Assembly (NCBI RefSeq): GCF_023022985.1
Contig: NZ_CP095461.1
Span: 2,480,001-2,544,000 of the forward strand
Length of the DNA: 64,000 bases
From: Arthrobacter gengyunqii
Lineage (GTDB): Bacteria; Actinomycetota; Actinomycetes; Actinomycetales; Micrococcaceae
Reading direction: 5' to 3'
The translations under genes and the position numbers were made by a program. Shown here one piece after another: positions 25,795 through 35,262 of this stretch (position 1 is the first letter of the stretch; every line of letters begins with the position of its first letter). Under the pieces are notes generated by a model. That model was not told the DNA's origin. It saw only the letters and a program-made list of their open reading frames with translations, and made no database searches.

Positions 25795-27150
25795 TTAGAC
25801 CGCCGCCGCGCTGAGATCAGAAGTCTTCTGCCCGAGCGCCTGGAAGACCCAGCCCGCGTTCTCCCAATCGGTGCGGTCCAGCACATTTCGACCGTCGATG
25901 ATCCTGCGGGTTTGCACATGGCCCTCAATGTCACCGGGCTTCATGTCCCGGAACTCCCGCCACTCAGTCAGCAGAAGCACGACATCTGCGCCGGCGACAG
26001 CTCCCTCCAAGCTCTCCACGAACGTCAGCCGCGGAAACCGCTTCGCGCTGTTCGCGTTTGCCTTGGGGTCATAGACACGGACATCCGCCCCGCTTCCATA
26101 GAGCCGGCCGGCTATGTCCAGCGCGGGAGAGTCCCGGACATCGTCGCTGTCCGGTTTGAAGCTGGTTCCCAGGACCGCGATCCTCTTCCCTTCCAGCTCA
26201 CCCAGCATTTGCTCAGCCAGAAAAACTACCCGGTCACGGCGTCGCAGGTTAATCTCGTCAACCTCATTGAGGAACCGCATGGATTTCTCCAGACCCAGCT
26301 CCCCAGTCCGCGCCTGCAGAGCCCGAATGTCCTTGGGAAGGCAGCCTCCGCCGAAGCCCGCCCCGGCGTTCAGGAAGCGTCGACCAATTCTGGCGTCATA
26401 GCCGATGGCGTCAGCCAAGGTCCGAATATCGCCACCTACGGTTTCCGTGACTTCAGAGAAGGCGTTAATGAAGGAGATCTTTGTTGCCAGAAAGGCATTA
26501 GCGGCGACCTTGACCAGCTCCGCGGTTTCAAAGTCAGTGGAGATGTACGGAGTTTCCCTGGAAAGGGCATCTGCGTAAACCTGCCTTAGCTTTTGGTCTG
26601 CAACGACCGAATCCGTACCCACCACGAGGCGGTCAGGTCGAAGCGTGTCTTCCACCGCAAAGCCTTCGCGCAGGAATTCAGGATTCCAGGCGAAATCAAT
26701 GTTGATCCCAGGTCGTTTGTGTTGCTGTGTGAGTTCTTTAAGTCTGCGAGCCGATCCCACTGGAACGGTCGATTTTCCCACGATGAGCGCATCACGGGTC
26801 GATGCAGCGGCGATTCCCGATACGGCGGCGTCTACAAAGGTCATGTCTGCAGAAGTCTCACCGGCCTTTTGCGGTGTTCCGACGGCGATGAAATGGACGT
26901 CCCCAAAGGCGCCGGCTTCCTCAATCGATGTAGTGAAGCGAAGCTGCCCCGTAGCTGTGTGTTTGAGCAGGAGTTCAGGGAGTCCCGGTTCATAAAAGGG
27001 CAACTCCCCGCGGCTCAAGGCTTCGATTTTGGTGGGATCAACGTCCACACCAAGGACCTCGAAGCCCAACTCGGCCATCGCCGCTGCATGTGTCGCACCC
27101 AAATATCCGGTGCCGATAACTGTAATACGCATTTCTTGTTCCATGTTCAT
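25795..27150 (-). CDS. ugd: UDP-glucose 6-dehydrogenase
   Basis: Makes UDP-glucuronate, an acidic precursor for surface polysaccharide. 451 aa with VIGTGYLGATHAA at the N-terminus, GKSTVPVGSARRL, NPEFLREGFAVEDTLRPDRLVVG, the conserved Lys in ELVKVAANAFLATKISFINAF, and the catalytic Cys in FGGGCLPKDIRAL. These favour UDP-glucose over UDP-HexNAc dehydrogenases and separate it from the WecC-like enzyme at 3463. ATGs at 27150, 27144 and 27132 are all possible starts. It ends a four-gene run with a GT2 enzyme and two unknown proteins. Confidence 0.93.
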   Translation of the reverse strand: MNMEQEMRITVIGTGYLGATHAAAMAELGFEVLGVDVDPTKIEALSRGELPFYEPGLPELLLKHTATGQLRFTTSIEEAGAFGDVHFIAVGTPQKAGETSADMTFVDAAVSGIAAASTRDALIVGKSTVPVGSARRLKELTQQHKRPGINIDFAWNPEFLREGFAVEDTLRPDRLVVGTDSVVADQKLRQVYADALSRETPYISTDFETAELVKVAANAFLATKISFINAFSEVTETVGGDIRTLADAIGYDARIGRRFLNAGAGFGGGCLPKDIRALQARTGELGLEKSMRFLNEVDEINLRRRDRVVFLAEQMLGELEGKRIAVLGTSFKPDSDDVRDSPALDIAGRLYGSGADVRVYDPKANANSAKRFPRLTFVESLEGAVAGADVVLLLTEWREFRDMKPGDIEGHVQTRRIIDGRNVLDRTDWENAGWVFQALGQKTSDLSAAAV

Positions 27151-27212
27151 CGCTTCTGATTCTCGTCTGATAAGTAACTCCGTGAAAACGGCTTAAATCC
27201 TTGTGCAAGAAA

Positions 27213-27854
27213 CTACGGAACACACCGTATCCCAAGCCGACACGCACCCAGTAAGTGCACGAGAGTGACCCAATCTTCACTCGCTGTGTCGTAGTTTCCT
27301 CGGATCTGGATGGTGTCAGCCTCTAGGTCGTCGGCGTAAAGTACGGCAGCAGCGAGATACGGAAATATCTCCTGCAAAGCACCTAAGTCCGTCCTACAAT
27401 GTACCCAAGCATTTGACGCAACCCGCAAGGAGTCGATTGACCGTAGGGACCCGGAGCTCTTATCTGACCTATCGACGTGCAGAAATGCGGTTTTAGAAGG
27501 AGCTGACGTTATATGCTCGGCTGTCTCTATGCCGGTCCACGAGACGTGTAAAGTACGCGTTCCATGGGGAAGACCCGTTGCATAATACTCAACGGGCCCA
27601 AACGCGGTTTCTATCCCTGATGCCCGACGGAAAGCGGACTCTAATGCGGGCGAGAACTTCTGCGGCAGCTGGGTAAAACCACCCATGTACCCGCCATAGA
27701 TCAGGAATGCAGCCAGGGCAACCCTGTCACCATGCCGGCTCTTGGGCGTAGCATCAAGCCAATAGCTCGAAAAACGCGGAACACCGTCATAGTCCTCAGC
27801 TGTAGCACTAAAACCAATGTGTCCTATACGTTCGCTTTTCCATTCCACGATCAT
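27213..27854 (-). CDS. Hypothetical protein of glycan islet
   Basis: Protein of 213 aa that I cannot place. It has no signal peptide or clear membrane helix. The N-terminal part contains YWLDATPKSRHGDRVALAAFLIYGGYMGG, and the C-terminal half mixes beta and helical stretches ending in TLVHLLGACRLGIRC. It overlaps the end of the GT2 gene by 4 bp (ATGA) and lies 62 bp before ugd, so it is translated with a glycosyltransferase. Base composition is AT-rich like its partner. A role in making or modifying the same glycan is inferred from position only. Confidence 0.65.
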   Translation of the reverse strand: MIVEWKSERIGHIGFSATAEDYDGVPRFSSYWLDATPKSRHGDRVALAAFLIYGGYMGGFTQLPQKFSPALESAFRRASGIETAFGPVEYYATGLPHGTRTLHVSWTGIETAEHITSAPSKTAFLHVDRSDKSSGSLRSIDSLRVASNAWVHCRTDLGALQEIFPYLAAAVLYADDLEADTIQIRGNYDTASEDWVTLVHLLGACRLGIRCVP

Positions 27855-29983
27855 TGCTGACCAGCCATCCTGACGGGTTCCGTTGATCCAGTATCTGGCA
27901 ACGCTTCGGAAACAGTTGAATTAATAATGATCTCCTGTACAGAGAAACCCTTTGACTCTGAGAGCGAAAGCAGCTGTGGAAGATCTACCCCCGCAAGGAA
28001 CGTGACCTTCCTTTTACTTCCCGAGACATTGAAAACACGAAGTTCACGGGCTGTTCCCACTTCACCCATGTCAAGGTGTCCGCGAAGGGCGGCAACGGAT
28101 GAACCCACTCCGCCCGCATAATCCACTGCGAAGGCCTCAAGGCTGCTATGCACGGCACTTCGGAACATAGCTTCGGGACCAAGTCCCTGACTGCGGCCAC
28201 TATCGTGGCTGGAACGCAGGCTAGCTTTCACTTCATAGCCGATACCGGCCCGTGACAGTTTAGCCAAGTCCTCGCTGAGTGCATCGCCGAGGCTCCCTGT
28301 GGAGGAGATGAGAGCACCCTCCCCGTCAAATTCCTGAACCACGCTGCTCTGGGGTCCGATATGTGCTCCCTCAAAGGAGACATCAGCAGCAGTCTGGTTG
28401 GAGAAAAGCACGGTCCTGTGGACGAGATGGTCCGGTAAGTAAGGGATGAGCTCGTTAAGTTGTTTAGCCAGCCTCACAGGGACATAGTCATCGACGCCCC
28501 TTTCCGCCTCCAGTTTTTTCCCTGCCCACTCAGAGGTCTGGTGCGCGAACATCTGCCGAGTCTGACGGGCCGACGTCTGTTGCGCTTCCTCTTCCTCGAC
28601 GGTTATTTGTCCATCATGAATTCTGCGCAGCATCATAATTTCACCCGTGTGGTGAAGAACTGCACCGGAACGCACCAATCTCAGGGCCATGTTGTTGTCA
28701 ACGCCGCTTGTCAGCGTCTCATCGTAGCGAAGGGTGCGCAGCAGGTCTGTCTCGACCATCCATGTTCCGTGCCCTGGGGCTCCCCCGGTACTGAACACCG
28801 TTCCGTCGTTCAGCTTCTTTGACGCATAGAGCTTCATCTCTCCGGAAGAGTTATCGAAATTTACAAACGATCCGAATGTTCCGTGAGACCCGAATGAGAG
28901 ATGTTCGAAGTGCTTTTCCAAGCGCCAAGGAGTCATGAGATCGTCGTCGTCCTGGACCACTGTGTAGGCACCCCTTGACGCATCTGCTGCCGCATTCCTA
29001 GCAACCGATATTCCGGAATTTGGTTGATAGATGTATCGAATCCGTTCGTCGTCAAAACTTTCCACGACTTTGCGTGTATCGTCTGTCGATCCGTCGTCCA
29101 CAACAACAATTTCAAAGTCCTGCATAGTTTGCGCGAGCACGGAAATGATGCTTTCCCGCAGGTATTGAGAACGGTTGTAGGTTGAGATCGCAACAGTAAC
29201 CAAGGGTGCGGCATCGCTTGGGCGATGGACCCATTTTGGCGTATTGCGCACAAAAGTTCTGTCATTATAAACGATGTCTTTATTAAACTGAATAGCTGCA
29301 GCAGCGGACGCGGAGTGCTCATGAACTTTCCGGGTCGGCGGATGCCACATGTGATACATGCGGATATCTGGGTCGTCTATCCAAAGAAGACGCTGCCCTG
29401 ACCGGCGAGCACGTGTGGCAAAATCGATATCCTCGCCACCGTAGGTGTGCATCCGCTCGTCAAGACCTCGTATCCGCATGAATACGGTCCTTGGGACGGC
29501 CATCATCCCGCCCATTCCCCAGCGTGGCCGCAGCCGGGCCTCTTTTTCAAAGACCTCCCACATCATGCCCTTTTGGGCGATCGATTCGTCGGACCACTCT
29601 TCCGGCAGGTCACGGCATTGAAGCAGGATACACAGGGTAGGGTCGCGTAGTATTTTGGAGGCGATAAGTTCCATGGACCGGGGACTGAACACCATGTCAG
29701 CATCGGTCGATATGAGTACTCTTCCGGAGGACACGGCGAATCCAGCATTGAGCGCACGCGACCTGGACCACGTTCCGTCGGTGGAGGTGCGGACATACTT
29801 TACTCCAAGCTCCTCCATCCGCGCCTTCGTGCTTTCCCATATTAGGGACCCGTAGTCCGAAACAATCACCTCGCCCCGGAGTTTACCAAACGAGTTTTGG
29901 ATAGATGTCACGGCGAGAGACAGCCGATTTAAACCCCAGTCCTTGAATCCAATAACCACCGAGACATCAACGTCATTCTCCAT
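27851..29983 (-). CDS. Double-domain GT2 glycosyltransferase
   Basis: Protein of 710 aa with two inverting GT-A domains. Domain 1 (about 5-240) opens with VSVVIGFKDWGLNRLSLAV and has a DxD-like STDADMVF plus a C-terminal galactosyltransferase-like GGEDIDFATRARRSG block. Domain 2 (about 265-470) has VTVAISTYNRSQYL, VVVDDGSTDDTRKV and VVQDDDDLMTPWRL. The last 200 residues are unlike known catalytic domains. Two such domains in one chain often act as a polymerase adding alternating sugars. ATG at 29983 follows AAGGGGGG. Its start lies inside the end of the upstream 149-aa gene. Confidence 0.87.
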   Translation of the reverse strand: MENDVDVSVVIGFKDWGLNRLSLAVTSIQNSFGKLRGEVIVSDYGSLIWESTKARMEELGVKYVRTSTDGTWSRSRALNAGFAVSSGRVLISTDADMVFSPRSMELIASKILRDPTLCILLQCRDLPEEWSDESIAQKGMMWEVFEKEARLRPRWGMGGMMAVPRTVFMRIRGLDERMHTYGGEDIDFATRARRSGQRLLWIDDPDIRMYHMWHPPTRKVHEHSASAAAAIQFNKDIVYNDRTFVRNTPKWVHRPSDAAPLVTVAISTYNRSQYLRESIISVLAQTMQDFEIVVVDDGSTDDTRKVVESFDDERIRYIYQPNSGISVARNAAADASRGAYTVVQDDDDLMTPWRLEKHFEHLSFGSHGTFGSFVNFDNSSGEMKLYASKKLNDGTVFSTGGAPGHGTWMVETDLLRTLRYDETLTSGVDNNMALRLVRSGAVLHHTGEIMMLRRIHDGQITVEEEEAQQTSARQTRQMFAHQTSEWAGKKLEAERGVDDYVPVRLAKQLNELIPYLPDHLVHRTVLFSNQTAADVSFEGAHIGPQSSVVQEFDGEGALISSTGSLGDALSEDLAKLSRAGIGYEVKASLRSSHDSGRSQGLGPEAMFRSAVHSSLEAFAVDYAGGVGSSVAALRGHLDMGEVGTARELRVFNVSGSKRKVTFLAGVDLPQLLSLSESKGFSVQEIIINSTVSEALPDTGSTEPVRMAGQQ

Positions 29984-30422
29984 GGATTTGTCCCCCCTTG
30001 GCAATCAGAATACATGTTCTCGGAGTCAGACCATCTGTCAACGCTTGTAGGCGGTGGGCAGAAATTACGTTAGCGGCAGATGTTGACGCAATAGGCTGTT
30101 TCGTCTTCCAGTTAATCACACGTATCGACAAACTGGCGGCCGGAGATGGAAACTTCAAGTCAGCAAAGTTTACAACCTTATTCGCCTCGGTGGGCGGAAT
30201 ATACCGGAACATTGCCTGAAGTGCCGTGGAGTAGTGCAGACCTTCTGTTTCCGTGGCAATGCCTTGACCATCGGCGTCTTTAACGTCAATGATTGCAACA
30301 AGTTCCCGATCGGCAGCACTCCATGGCAATTGGATTGCTAACCTCGCAGCATCAATTACTTCCGGATATTCGAAAGCGTAGTTCTGGTCATGAATGCCAA
30401 TCGATCCCATAGATCGGTCCAT
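29973..30422 (-). CDS. Small beta-rich hypothetical protein
   Basis: Protein of 149 aa with no recognised family. Predicted strands (AIIDVKDADGQG, LHYSTALQAMFRYIPP, SLSIRVINWKTKQ) suggest a beta-sandwich. The FRYIPP-to-RVINW pattern resembles accessory beta domains found at the ends of some actinobacterial glycosyltransferases; this is an impression, not a homology result. ATG at 30422 follows AGGAA. It overlaps the GT2 start by 11 bp and begins the four-gene islet. A possible -10 (TATAGT, minus, 30538-30533) lies in the gene-free 30423-30655. Confidence 0.65.
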   Translation of the reverse strand: MDRSMGSIGIHDQNYAFEYPEVIDAARLAIQLPWSAADRELVAIIDVKDADGQGIATETEGLHYSTALQAMFRYIPPTEANKVVNFADLKFPSPAASLSIRVINWKTKQPIASTSAANVISAHRLQALTDGLTPRTCILIAKGGQIHGE

Positions 30423-30655
30423 AGAGAAATTCCTGATTTTCTAATCCGGTCCGCTAAAAGCGTTGCCGCGGAGGTTTGTCCTTTGGGTGCCTGATATTAT
30501 TCGGCTACTAACGGAGGGCTGTTTTGCGCCCTACTATACTGCACTTCGAACCGAATTTCATAATAAGCATTTGACAGTGCGGACATCTGATCATTTACCG
30601 CGTTTGCCCTTGCCGTCATGACCGCAGAGAAGCTCGGGTCGGCGGCAGCCGGTGT

Positions 30656-30745
30656 TTACGCTTTTTGCTTTTTGTTCGCCCGAAGGTCCACGAGGGTCTC
30701 ATCGATGTCGAAGAGCACCCCGCGGACCTGCGGGCGTTGGGTCAT
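30656..30745 (-). pseudogene. Truncated HAD-family hydrolase (N-terminus only)
   Basis: Directly after the gltX stop, an ATG at 30745 opens a 29-codon frame containing GVLFDIDETLVDLR, the HAD motif I with its nucleophile Asp (DxDxT). The frame then runs into a Lys/Gln/Ala tail and stops at 30656. Full-length HAD hydrolases are over 200 aa, so the rest is lost, and no HAD motifs II-IV are seen further along. The break lies about 30670-30680, at the edge of the AT-rich glycan islet. Confidence 0.75.
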
Positions 30746-30749
30746 GTTG

Positions 30750-32264
30750 CTAGCCTGCGTTGCGGAAGGCATTCAGGCGCGCGAGCGAGGAGTCCTTGCC
30801 CAGGATGACCATGGATTCGAACAGCGGCGGCGAGATGCGCCGGCCGGAAACGGCTGTGCGGACCGGACCGAAGGCCAGCCGCGGCTTGATGCCCATCCCG
30901 TCCACCAGGGCCGTGCGCAGCGCTGCCTGAATGTTCTCCGCTGTCCAGTCGGACACCGGCTCGAGGGCGGCCAGAGCAGCGTCCAGGACCTCGGTGAGGT
31001 TGGCGGGCAGGCCCTTCCGGGCGTCGTCGGCCACGTCGATGGCGTCGTCGGCCTTGAAGAGGAAGCCGAGCATGTCCGGAGCCTCCCCCAGCAAGGTGAT
31101 CCGCTCCTGGACCAGAGGTGCTGCCTCAGTGAGGATCTCTTCTTCACGGTCGGTCAGGGTCTCCCCCACCAGCCGTGCTTCCTGCAGGTAAGGGATCAGG
31201 CGGTTGCGGAAGTCCTCGGGATCCAGCATCCGCACATGGGTTCCGTTGATGGCTTCAGCCTTCTTGATGTCAAAGCGTGCCGGGTTGGCCAGAACATCGT
31301 GGATGTCGAAGTTTTCCACCAGCTGGTCCACGGTGAAGATGTCCTCGTCCGCAGACAGGGACCAGCCCAGCAGCGAGAGGTAGTTGAGCAGGCCCTCGGG
31401 GATGAAGCCGCGTTCGCGGTGCAGGAAGAGGCTGGACTCCGGATCGCGCTTGGACAGCTTCTTGTTGCCGCCGCCCATGACGTAGGGCAGGTGCCCGAAG
31501 AGCGGCATGTACTGGGCGACTCCGACGTCGATCAGGGCGCGGTAGAGCGCAATCTGACGCGGGGTGGAGGACAGCAGGTCCTCGCCGCGCAGCACATGGG
31601 TGATGCCCATCAGCGCGTCGTCCACGGGGTTGACCAACGTGTAGAGCGGCGCACCGTTGGCGCGGACCACCACAAAGTCCGGAACGGTGCCGGCCTTGAA
31701 GGTGATTTCGCCGCGGACCAGGTCGTTGAACGTGATGTCCTCATCCGGCATGCGCACGCGCAGGACGGGCTGCCGGCCCTCGGTCTTAAACGCCTCAATC
31801 TGCTCGGGGGTCAGATCTCGGTCGTAGTTGTCATAGCCGAGCTTGATGTCGCGGCCGGCGGCACGGTGGCGGGCCTCGATCTCCTCCGGCGTGGAGTAGG
31901 ACTCGTAGAGGTGCCCGGCGTCCTTAAGCTTGGCGATGACGTCCTGGTAGATCTCGCCGCGCTGGGACTGGCGGTACGGCTCGTGCGGGCCGCCGACGTT
32001 GACGCCTTCATCCCAGGTGATGCCCAGCCAGTCCAGTGCGTCCAAGAGCTGCAGGAAGCTCTCTTCGCTGTCGCGGGCGGTGTCGGTGTCCTCGATACGG
32101 AACACCATTTTTCCGCCGGTGTGCTTGGCGTAGGCCCAGTTGAACAGGGCGGTCCGGATGAGGCCCACGTGCGGGGTTCCGGTGGGTGAGGGACAGAACC
32201 GCACGCGCACTGGCGTGTTGTCATCGACGGTGGGCAGGTCGGCAAGTGAAGGCAGGTTAGTCAT
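30750..32264 (-). CDS. gltX: Glutamyl-tRNA synthetase
   Basis: Class I synthetase of 504 aa charging tRNA-Glu, and probably tRNA-Gln for amidation in this group. It has the HIGH-type [16 protein letters not shown], the dispersed [20 protein letters not shown] and the KMSKS-type KLSKRD. A helical anticodon-binding C-terminus follows. Both cognate tRNAs are about 5 kb away on the same strand. Long frames on the opposite strand here are shadows of this gene. Confidence 0.97.
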   Translation of the reverse strand: MTNLPSLADLPTVDDNTPVRVRFCPSPTGTPHVGLIRTALFNWAYAKHTGGKMVFRIEDTDTARDSEESFLQLLDALDWLGITWDEGVNVGGPHEPYRQSQRGEIYQDVIAKLKDAGHLYESYSTPEEIEARHRAAGRDIKLGYDNYDRDLTPEQIEAFKTEGRQPVLRVRMPDEDITFNDLVRGEITFKAGTVPDFVVVRANGAPLYTLVNPVDDALMGITHVLRGEDLLSSTPRQIALYRALIDVGVAQYMPLFGHLPYVMGGGNKKLSKRDPESSLFLHRERGFIPEGLLNYLSLLGWSLSADEDIFTVDQLVENFDIHDVLANPARFDIKKAEAINGTHVRMLDPEDFRNRLIPYLQEARLVGETLTDREEEILTEAAPLVQERITLLGEAPDMLGFLFKADDAIDVADDARKGLPANLTEVLDAALAALEPVSDWTAENIQAALRTALVDGMGIKPRLAFGPVRTAVSGRRISPPLFESMVILGKDSSLARLNAFRNAG

Positions 32265-32305
32265 GATGCTTCCAGTTTAGTCTCTTGCCGCGTCCGCCCG
32301 GACGG

Positions 32306-32920
32306 TTACAGGCTGTAAGCCAGCAGCCAGAGGAAGACTCCGCCGCCGGCCAGCACACCCACCGCTCCAGCTGCTCCCGTTTTTCCTGTAGCCCGGCCGC
32401 CGCTGAGCAGGGCGGAAACACACAGGATGGCTGCGGTTGCGGCCAGTAACACACCCACAGCGCCCTGAAACAGCAAGTAGAGAAGGACAGGAAGCACGAC
32501 GGCGGAGGCTGCGTAGGTAACATCCGCCCATTCCAACCGGGCCGCCTTGGTGACGGTAATAGTCAGGGCATACGCCGCGATCATCCCGAAGACGACGGCG
32601 GCCAGGGCCAGAGGACCGCCGGTCCAGCGGATGAGGCGGAGCACCATGAAAGCGGCTCCAAAGGCGCCGAGGATGATCGGTGAGGCGCCGAGGCGGTTGA
32701 TGCCGCGGCGCAGATCTCCGCGCTTGTCCAGGACCGTCACCAGCACCCAGGGGAACAATGCGATCAGCACAACTGCCCCAATACCCCAGATCAGGGCGGT
32801 GGCGCCGTCGTCGTTCAGGAAGGGCGCGGTGAACAGCGCAGCCGCCCACACGGCCCCGGGCGGCGAAAAGCGCCGGACCAGGGCGAGATTGCGCACTGGT
32901 CCGGCGCTGCGGTTGCTCAT
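32306..32920 (-). CDS. Multi-pass membrane protein, unknown function
   Basis: Protein of 204 aa with about seven hydrophobic segments, such as ALIWGIGAVVLIALFPWVLVTVL, LALAAVVFGMIAAYALTITV and VVLPVLLYLLFQGAVGVLLAA. The DKRGDLRRGINRLGASPI loop carries the conserved-looking charged residues. No catalytic motif is certain; PAP2-like or undecaprenyl-related activity cannot be shown. It lies 2 bp after the FAH-family gene and 41 bp before gltX. Confidence 0.75.
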   Translation of the reverse strand: MSNRSAGPVRNLALVRRFSPPGAVWAAALFTAPFLNDDGATALIWGIGAVVLIALFPWVLVTVLDKRGDLRRGINRLGASPIILGAFGAAFMVLRLIRWTGGPLALAAVVFGMIAAYALTITVTKAARLEWADVTYAASAVVLPVLLYLLFQGAVGVLLAATAAILCVSALLSGGRATGKTGAAGAVGVLAGGGVFLWLLAYSL

Positions 32921-32922
32921 GC

Positions 32923-33696
32923 TCAGCTGCGGGCTGTGTTCGAGAGCCGGCCGATGCCTTCGATGGAAACCTCGTAGCGTTCTCCGTCGGAAATGAGGCC
33001 CACGCCTGCGGGGGTTCCGGTGAGGATGACGTCGCCGGGCAGAAGGGTAAAGGCCTGGGAAACGTAGGAAACGAGTTCCTTGACGCCCCAGATCATGGCG
33101 CTGGTGTTGCCGTCCTGGACCAGCTCGCCGTTCAGGTAGCCGCGGACGGCAACATCGTCAGTGTCCAGGTCCGTTTCGATCCAGGGACCGAGCGGGCAGG
33201 AGGTGTCAAAGCCCTTGGCGCGTGCCCACTGGCCGTCGGTGCGCTGGGCATCGCGTGCAGTGAGGTCATTGGCACAGGTGTAGCCGAAGACAACCTCGTC
33301 CACCCGATCCAGCGGCACGTCCTTGCAGATCCGGCCGATGACGACGGCGAGCTCTGCCTCGTAGGAAACCTCGTCCGAGAAGGCAGGCAGCACAATGGGA
33401 TCGTTGGGGCCGATGACCGAGGTGTTGGGCTTGAGGAACATCAGCGGCGCCGGCGGAACTTCCCCGCCCATTTCGGCTGCATGGTCGGCGTAGTTTTTGC
33501 CGATCCCCACCACCTTGCTGCGCGGGATGATCGGTGCCAGGAGGCGGACGTCTTCAAGCTTGTGGCGCTCCCCCGTCAGCTGGACGCCGGAGAAGAAAGG
33601 ATCGCCCTTGATGACGGCAATCTCTTCCTGGCCCTCGTCTCCGTCCACGACGCCGAACGCTGGGTCACTGTCTTGTACAAATCGAGCAATACGCAT
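32923..33696 (-). CDS. Fumarylacetoacetate hydrolase family protein
   Basis: Protein of 257 aa of the FAH/HpaG fold, with VVGIGKNYADHAAEMG, the metal-binding YEAELAVVIGR and YTCANDLTARDAQ, and the C-terminal DVILTGTPAGVG. These enzymes act on acylpyruvates or 2-oxo-diacids with a divalent metal. The start ATG at 33696 follows GAGGG; the upstream ATG in the same frame is less likely. No catabolic partners lie nearby, so the substrate is open; acylpyruvase or oxaloacetate decarboxylase-type activity is usual for orphan members. Confidence 0.88.
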   Translation of the reverse strand: MRIARFVQDSDPAFGVVDGDEGQEEIAVIKGDPFFSGVQLTGERHKLEDVRLLAPIIPRSKVVGIGKNYADHAAEMGGEVPPAPLMFLKPNTSVIGPNDPIVLPAFSDEVSYEAELAVVIGRICKDVPLDRVDEVVFGYTCANDLTARDAQRTDGQWARAKGFDTSCPLGPWIETDLDTDDVAVRGYLNGELVQDGNTSAMIWGVKELVSYVSQAFTLLPGDVILTGTPAGVGLISDGERYEVSIEGIGRLSNTARS

Positions 33697-33777
33697 GCCC
33701 TCAAGCCTACGGCACGTTCCGCGGAGGGACAGCGTCGTATCAATGAACTCTGGCATTGCTCCTCAACAGAACAATCA

Positions 33778-34887
33778 CTACCTAACGAGACTCGGTGTCT
33801 TCGGAAGGCCGTTCGCATCAAGATAGCTGTTGAAATTGTCAAACAGACCATTAATATGGTCAAAAAAATCATCGTAGTTAATGCTCTTGATGATTTGTTC
33901 GGGCTCCATCTCCAAGCATTCCTCCTGCGTCAACGATGGAAGATGCATAAAATCAACAAGTTCCCGCGTTCGCGCATCGTGTGTAATCCAGAGCGCTGGC
34001 TTGCCACTCAGGATGGAAGCCATGTTCACATGAAATCTAGTCCCATATGTATGAGAGACCGACTCAGAGTTGAAGTCATACCAACTATTCACATTGCGGA
34101 ACAGTTTATAATTCCGGGCAAAGAAATCTGAAAGAACGCCGGATTTATGCATCTCATGGGAACGAAGGAAGTAAGGCGCCTCCGTGCCCTCGACACCCTT
34201 ACTGACATCAACAAAATACTTGTGATTGAACTTGTTAACTGGTTCCATAAGATAAAATCCCGCAGAGACAGCTTGGTGCAACAGGAACTTTTCCTCTGCG
34301 AGATGGTATTTCGTCCCGCTGAACGCCGGCCTGCCAGACGGCTCTCGAAGGTTCTGTGCAACTTTCGCAAGTTGCGCTGGTCTGGAAAACAGCGATGGGC
34401 ACCCTGTGATAAACGCATTGCGAACACCACATAATTCCTCCAGCACAGTTTTGGTCATACTGCCTCTGACTCCAAGTGCCTCAGCTCTAGTGCTCAGATG
34501 CTGCATAAGGCTGACGGCCTCCTCAGGGAGCGTTGCCCCGGAGAGGTCATCGGTCTGGGACTGTACTCCCAACCCGAAAACAACTACGGGCTTCTCGATG
34601 GCCTCGAGTAAGTGTTGGAGCCTGGAAAAACGCGACCCATTCTCATCTCCAAGCCTCAAAGTATTGGCCATGGTGAGCACAAGGTGACTACAGTGCGAGT
34701 TTACGAAATCAACAAAGTCACGACTACCGGATGCCTTGATCGCCGCTCTATCCGTAGAGTGAACGGCCAAATCAGGGAACATTTCGAATGGAGCATTCCC
34801 ATGGATCATATTCCCAGCATTCTCCGGACTGCCCACCGGAAATGAGGATGGAAGTTCCCTCACGCAGCCCATTACTCCAACTGTCAT
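33778..34887 (-). CDS. Polysaccharide pyruvyl transferase family protein
   Basis: Protein of 369 aa resembling PF04230 enzymes that put pyruvate ketals on surface sugars using PEP. Features are a Gly/Asn-rich start with FPVGSPENAGNMIHGN, VVVFGLGVQSQTDD, LGVRGSMTKTVLEELCG, FITGCPSLF and a late GTRFHVNMASILSGKPALWITHDARTREL. ATG at 34887 with GGAGG is chosen over an ATG 30 codons upstream. It stands alone between the FAH gene and the rrn terminator, and is much more AT-rich than its neighbours, so it was probably acquired. 34888-35096 shows no gene. Confidence 0.82.
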   Translation of the reverse strand: MTVGVMGCVRELPSSFPVGSPENAGNMIHGNAPFEMFPDLAVHSTDRAAIKASGSRDFVDFVNSHCSHLVLTMANTLRLGDENGSRFSRLQHLLEAIEKPVVVFGLGVQSQTDDLSGATLPEEAVSLMQHLSTRAEALGVRGSMTKTVLEELCGVRNAFITGCPSLFSRPAQLAKVAQNLREPSGRPAFSGTKYHLAEEKFLLHQAVSAGFYLMEPVNKFNHKYFVDVSKGVEGTEAPYFLRSHEMHKSGVLSDFFARNYKLFRNVNSWYDFNSESVSHTYGTRFHVNMASILSGKPALWITHDARTRELVDFMHLPSLTQEECLEMEPEQIIKSINYDDFFDHINGLFDNFNSYLDANGLPKTPSLVR

Positions 34888-35096
34888 CGCCAGAACCTCC
34901 ATAAATTGTGCACTGATAAAAATAAGCGCATGTAGCCCTTCAAACACCGAAGGTGGCATTATCAGACACATCCGCACTCAAAACAACTGTCTCACACCCA
35001 GCCACCAGATACACAGATCAGGCTGCGAATACAAGACGAACGCAAGCCAGCTATCACGGGGCCCTTGACCTGCAGAATGGTTGCCGGGTTAAACAA

Positions 35097-35126
35097 GTTG
35101 GGCCCCGCAACCATGCGGGGCCCAAC
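35097..35126 (-). terminator. rrn operon terminator
   Basis: Perfect 13-bp stem GTTGGGCCCCGCA on the minus strand with a 4-base loop, followed by TTGTTT, about 20 bp past the 5S 3' end. Confidence 0.9.
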
Positions 35127-35144
35127 TCTCTTCACCAACAATTT

Positions 35145-35262
35145 GTCCGGCGGTGACCTACTCTCCCACATCCTCCCGGATGCAGTACCATCGGCGCTGT
35201 GGGTCTTAGCTTCCGGGTTCGGAATGGGACCGGGCGTTTCCCCCACGCTATGACCGCCGTAA
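35145..35262 (-). rRNA. rrf: 5S ribosomal RNA
   Basis: Minus strand from TTACGGCGGTCATAGCG through the conserved CCCATTCCGAACCCGGAAGC to GGGAGAGTAGGTCACCGCCGG. The ends pair to form helix I. Last gene of the rrn operon. Confidence 0.95.

Noticed and set aside
30618..32189. A 523-codon plus-strand frame
   Set aside because: Antisense shadow of gltX, without any recognisable motif.
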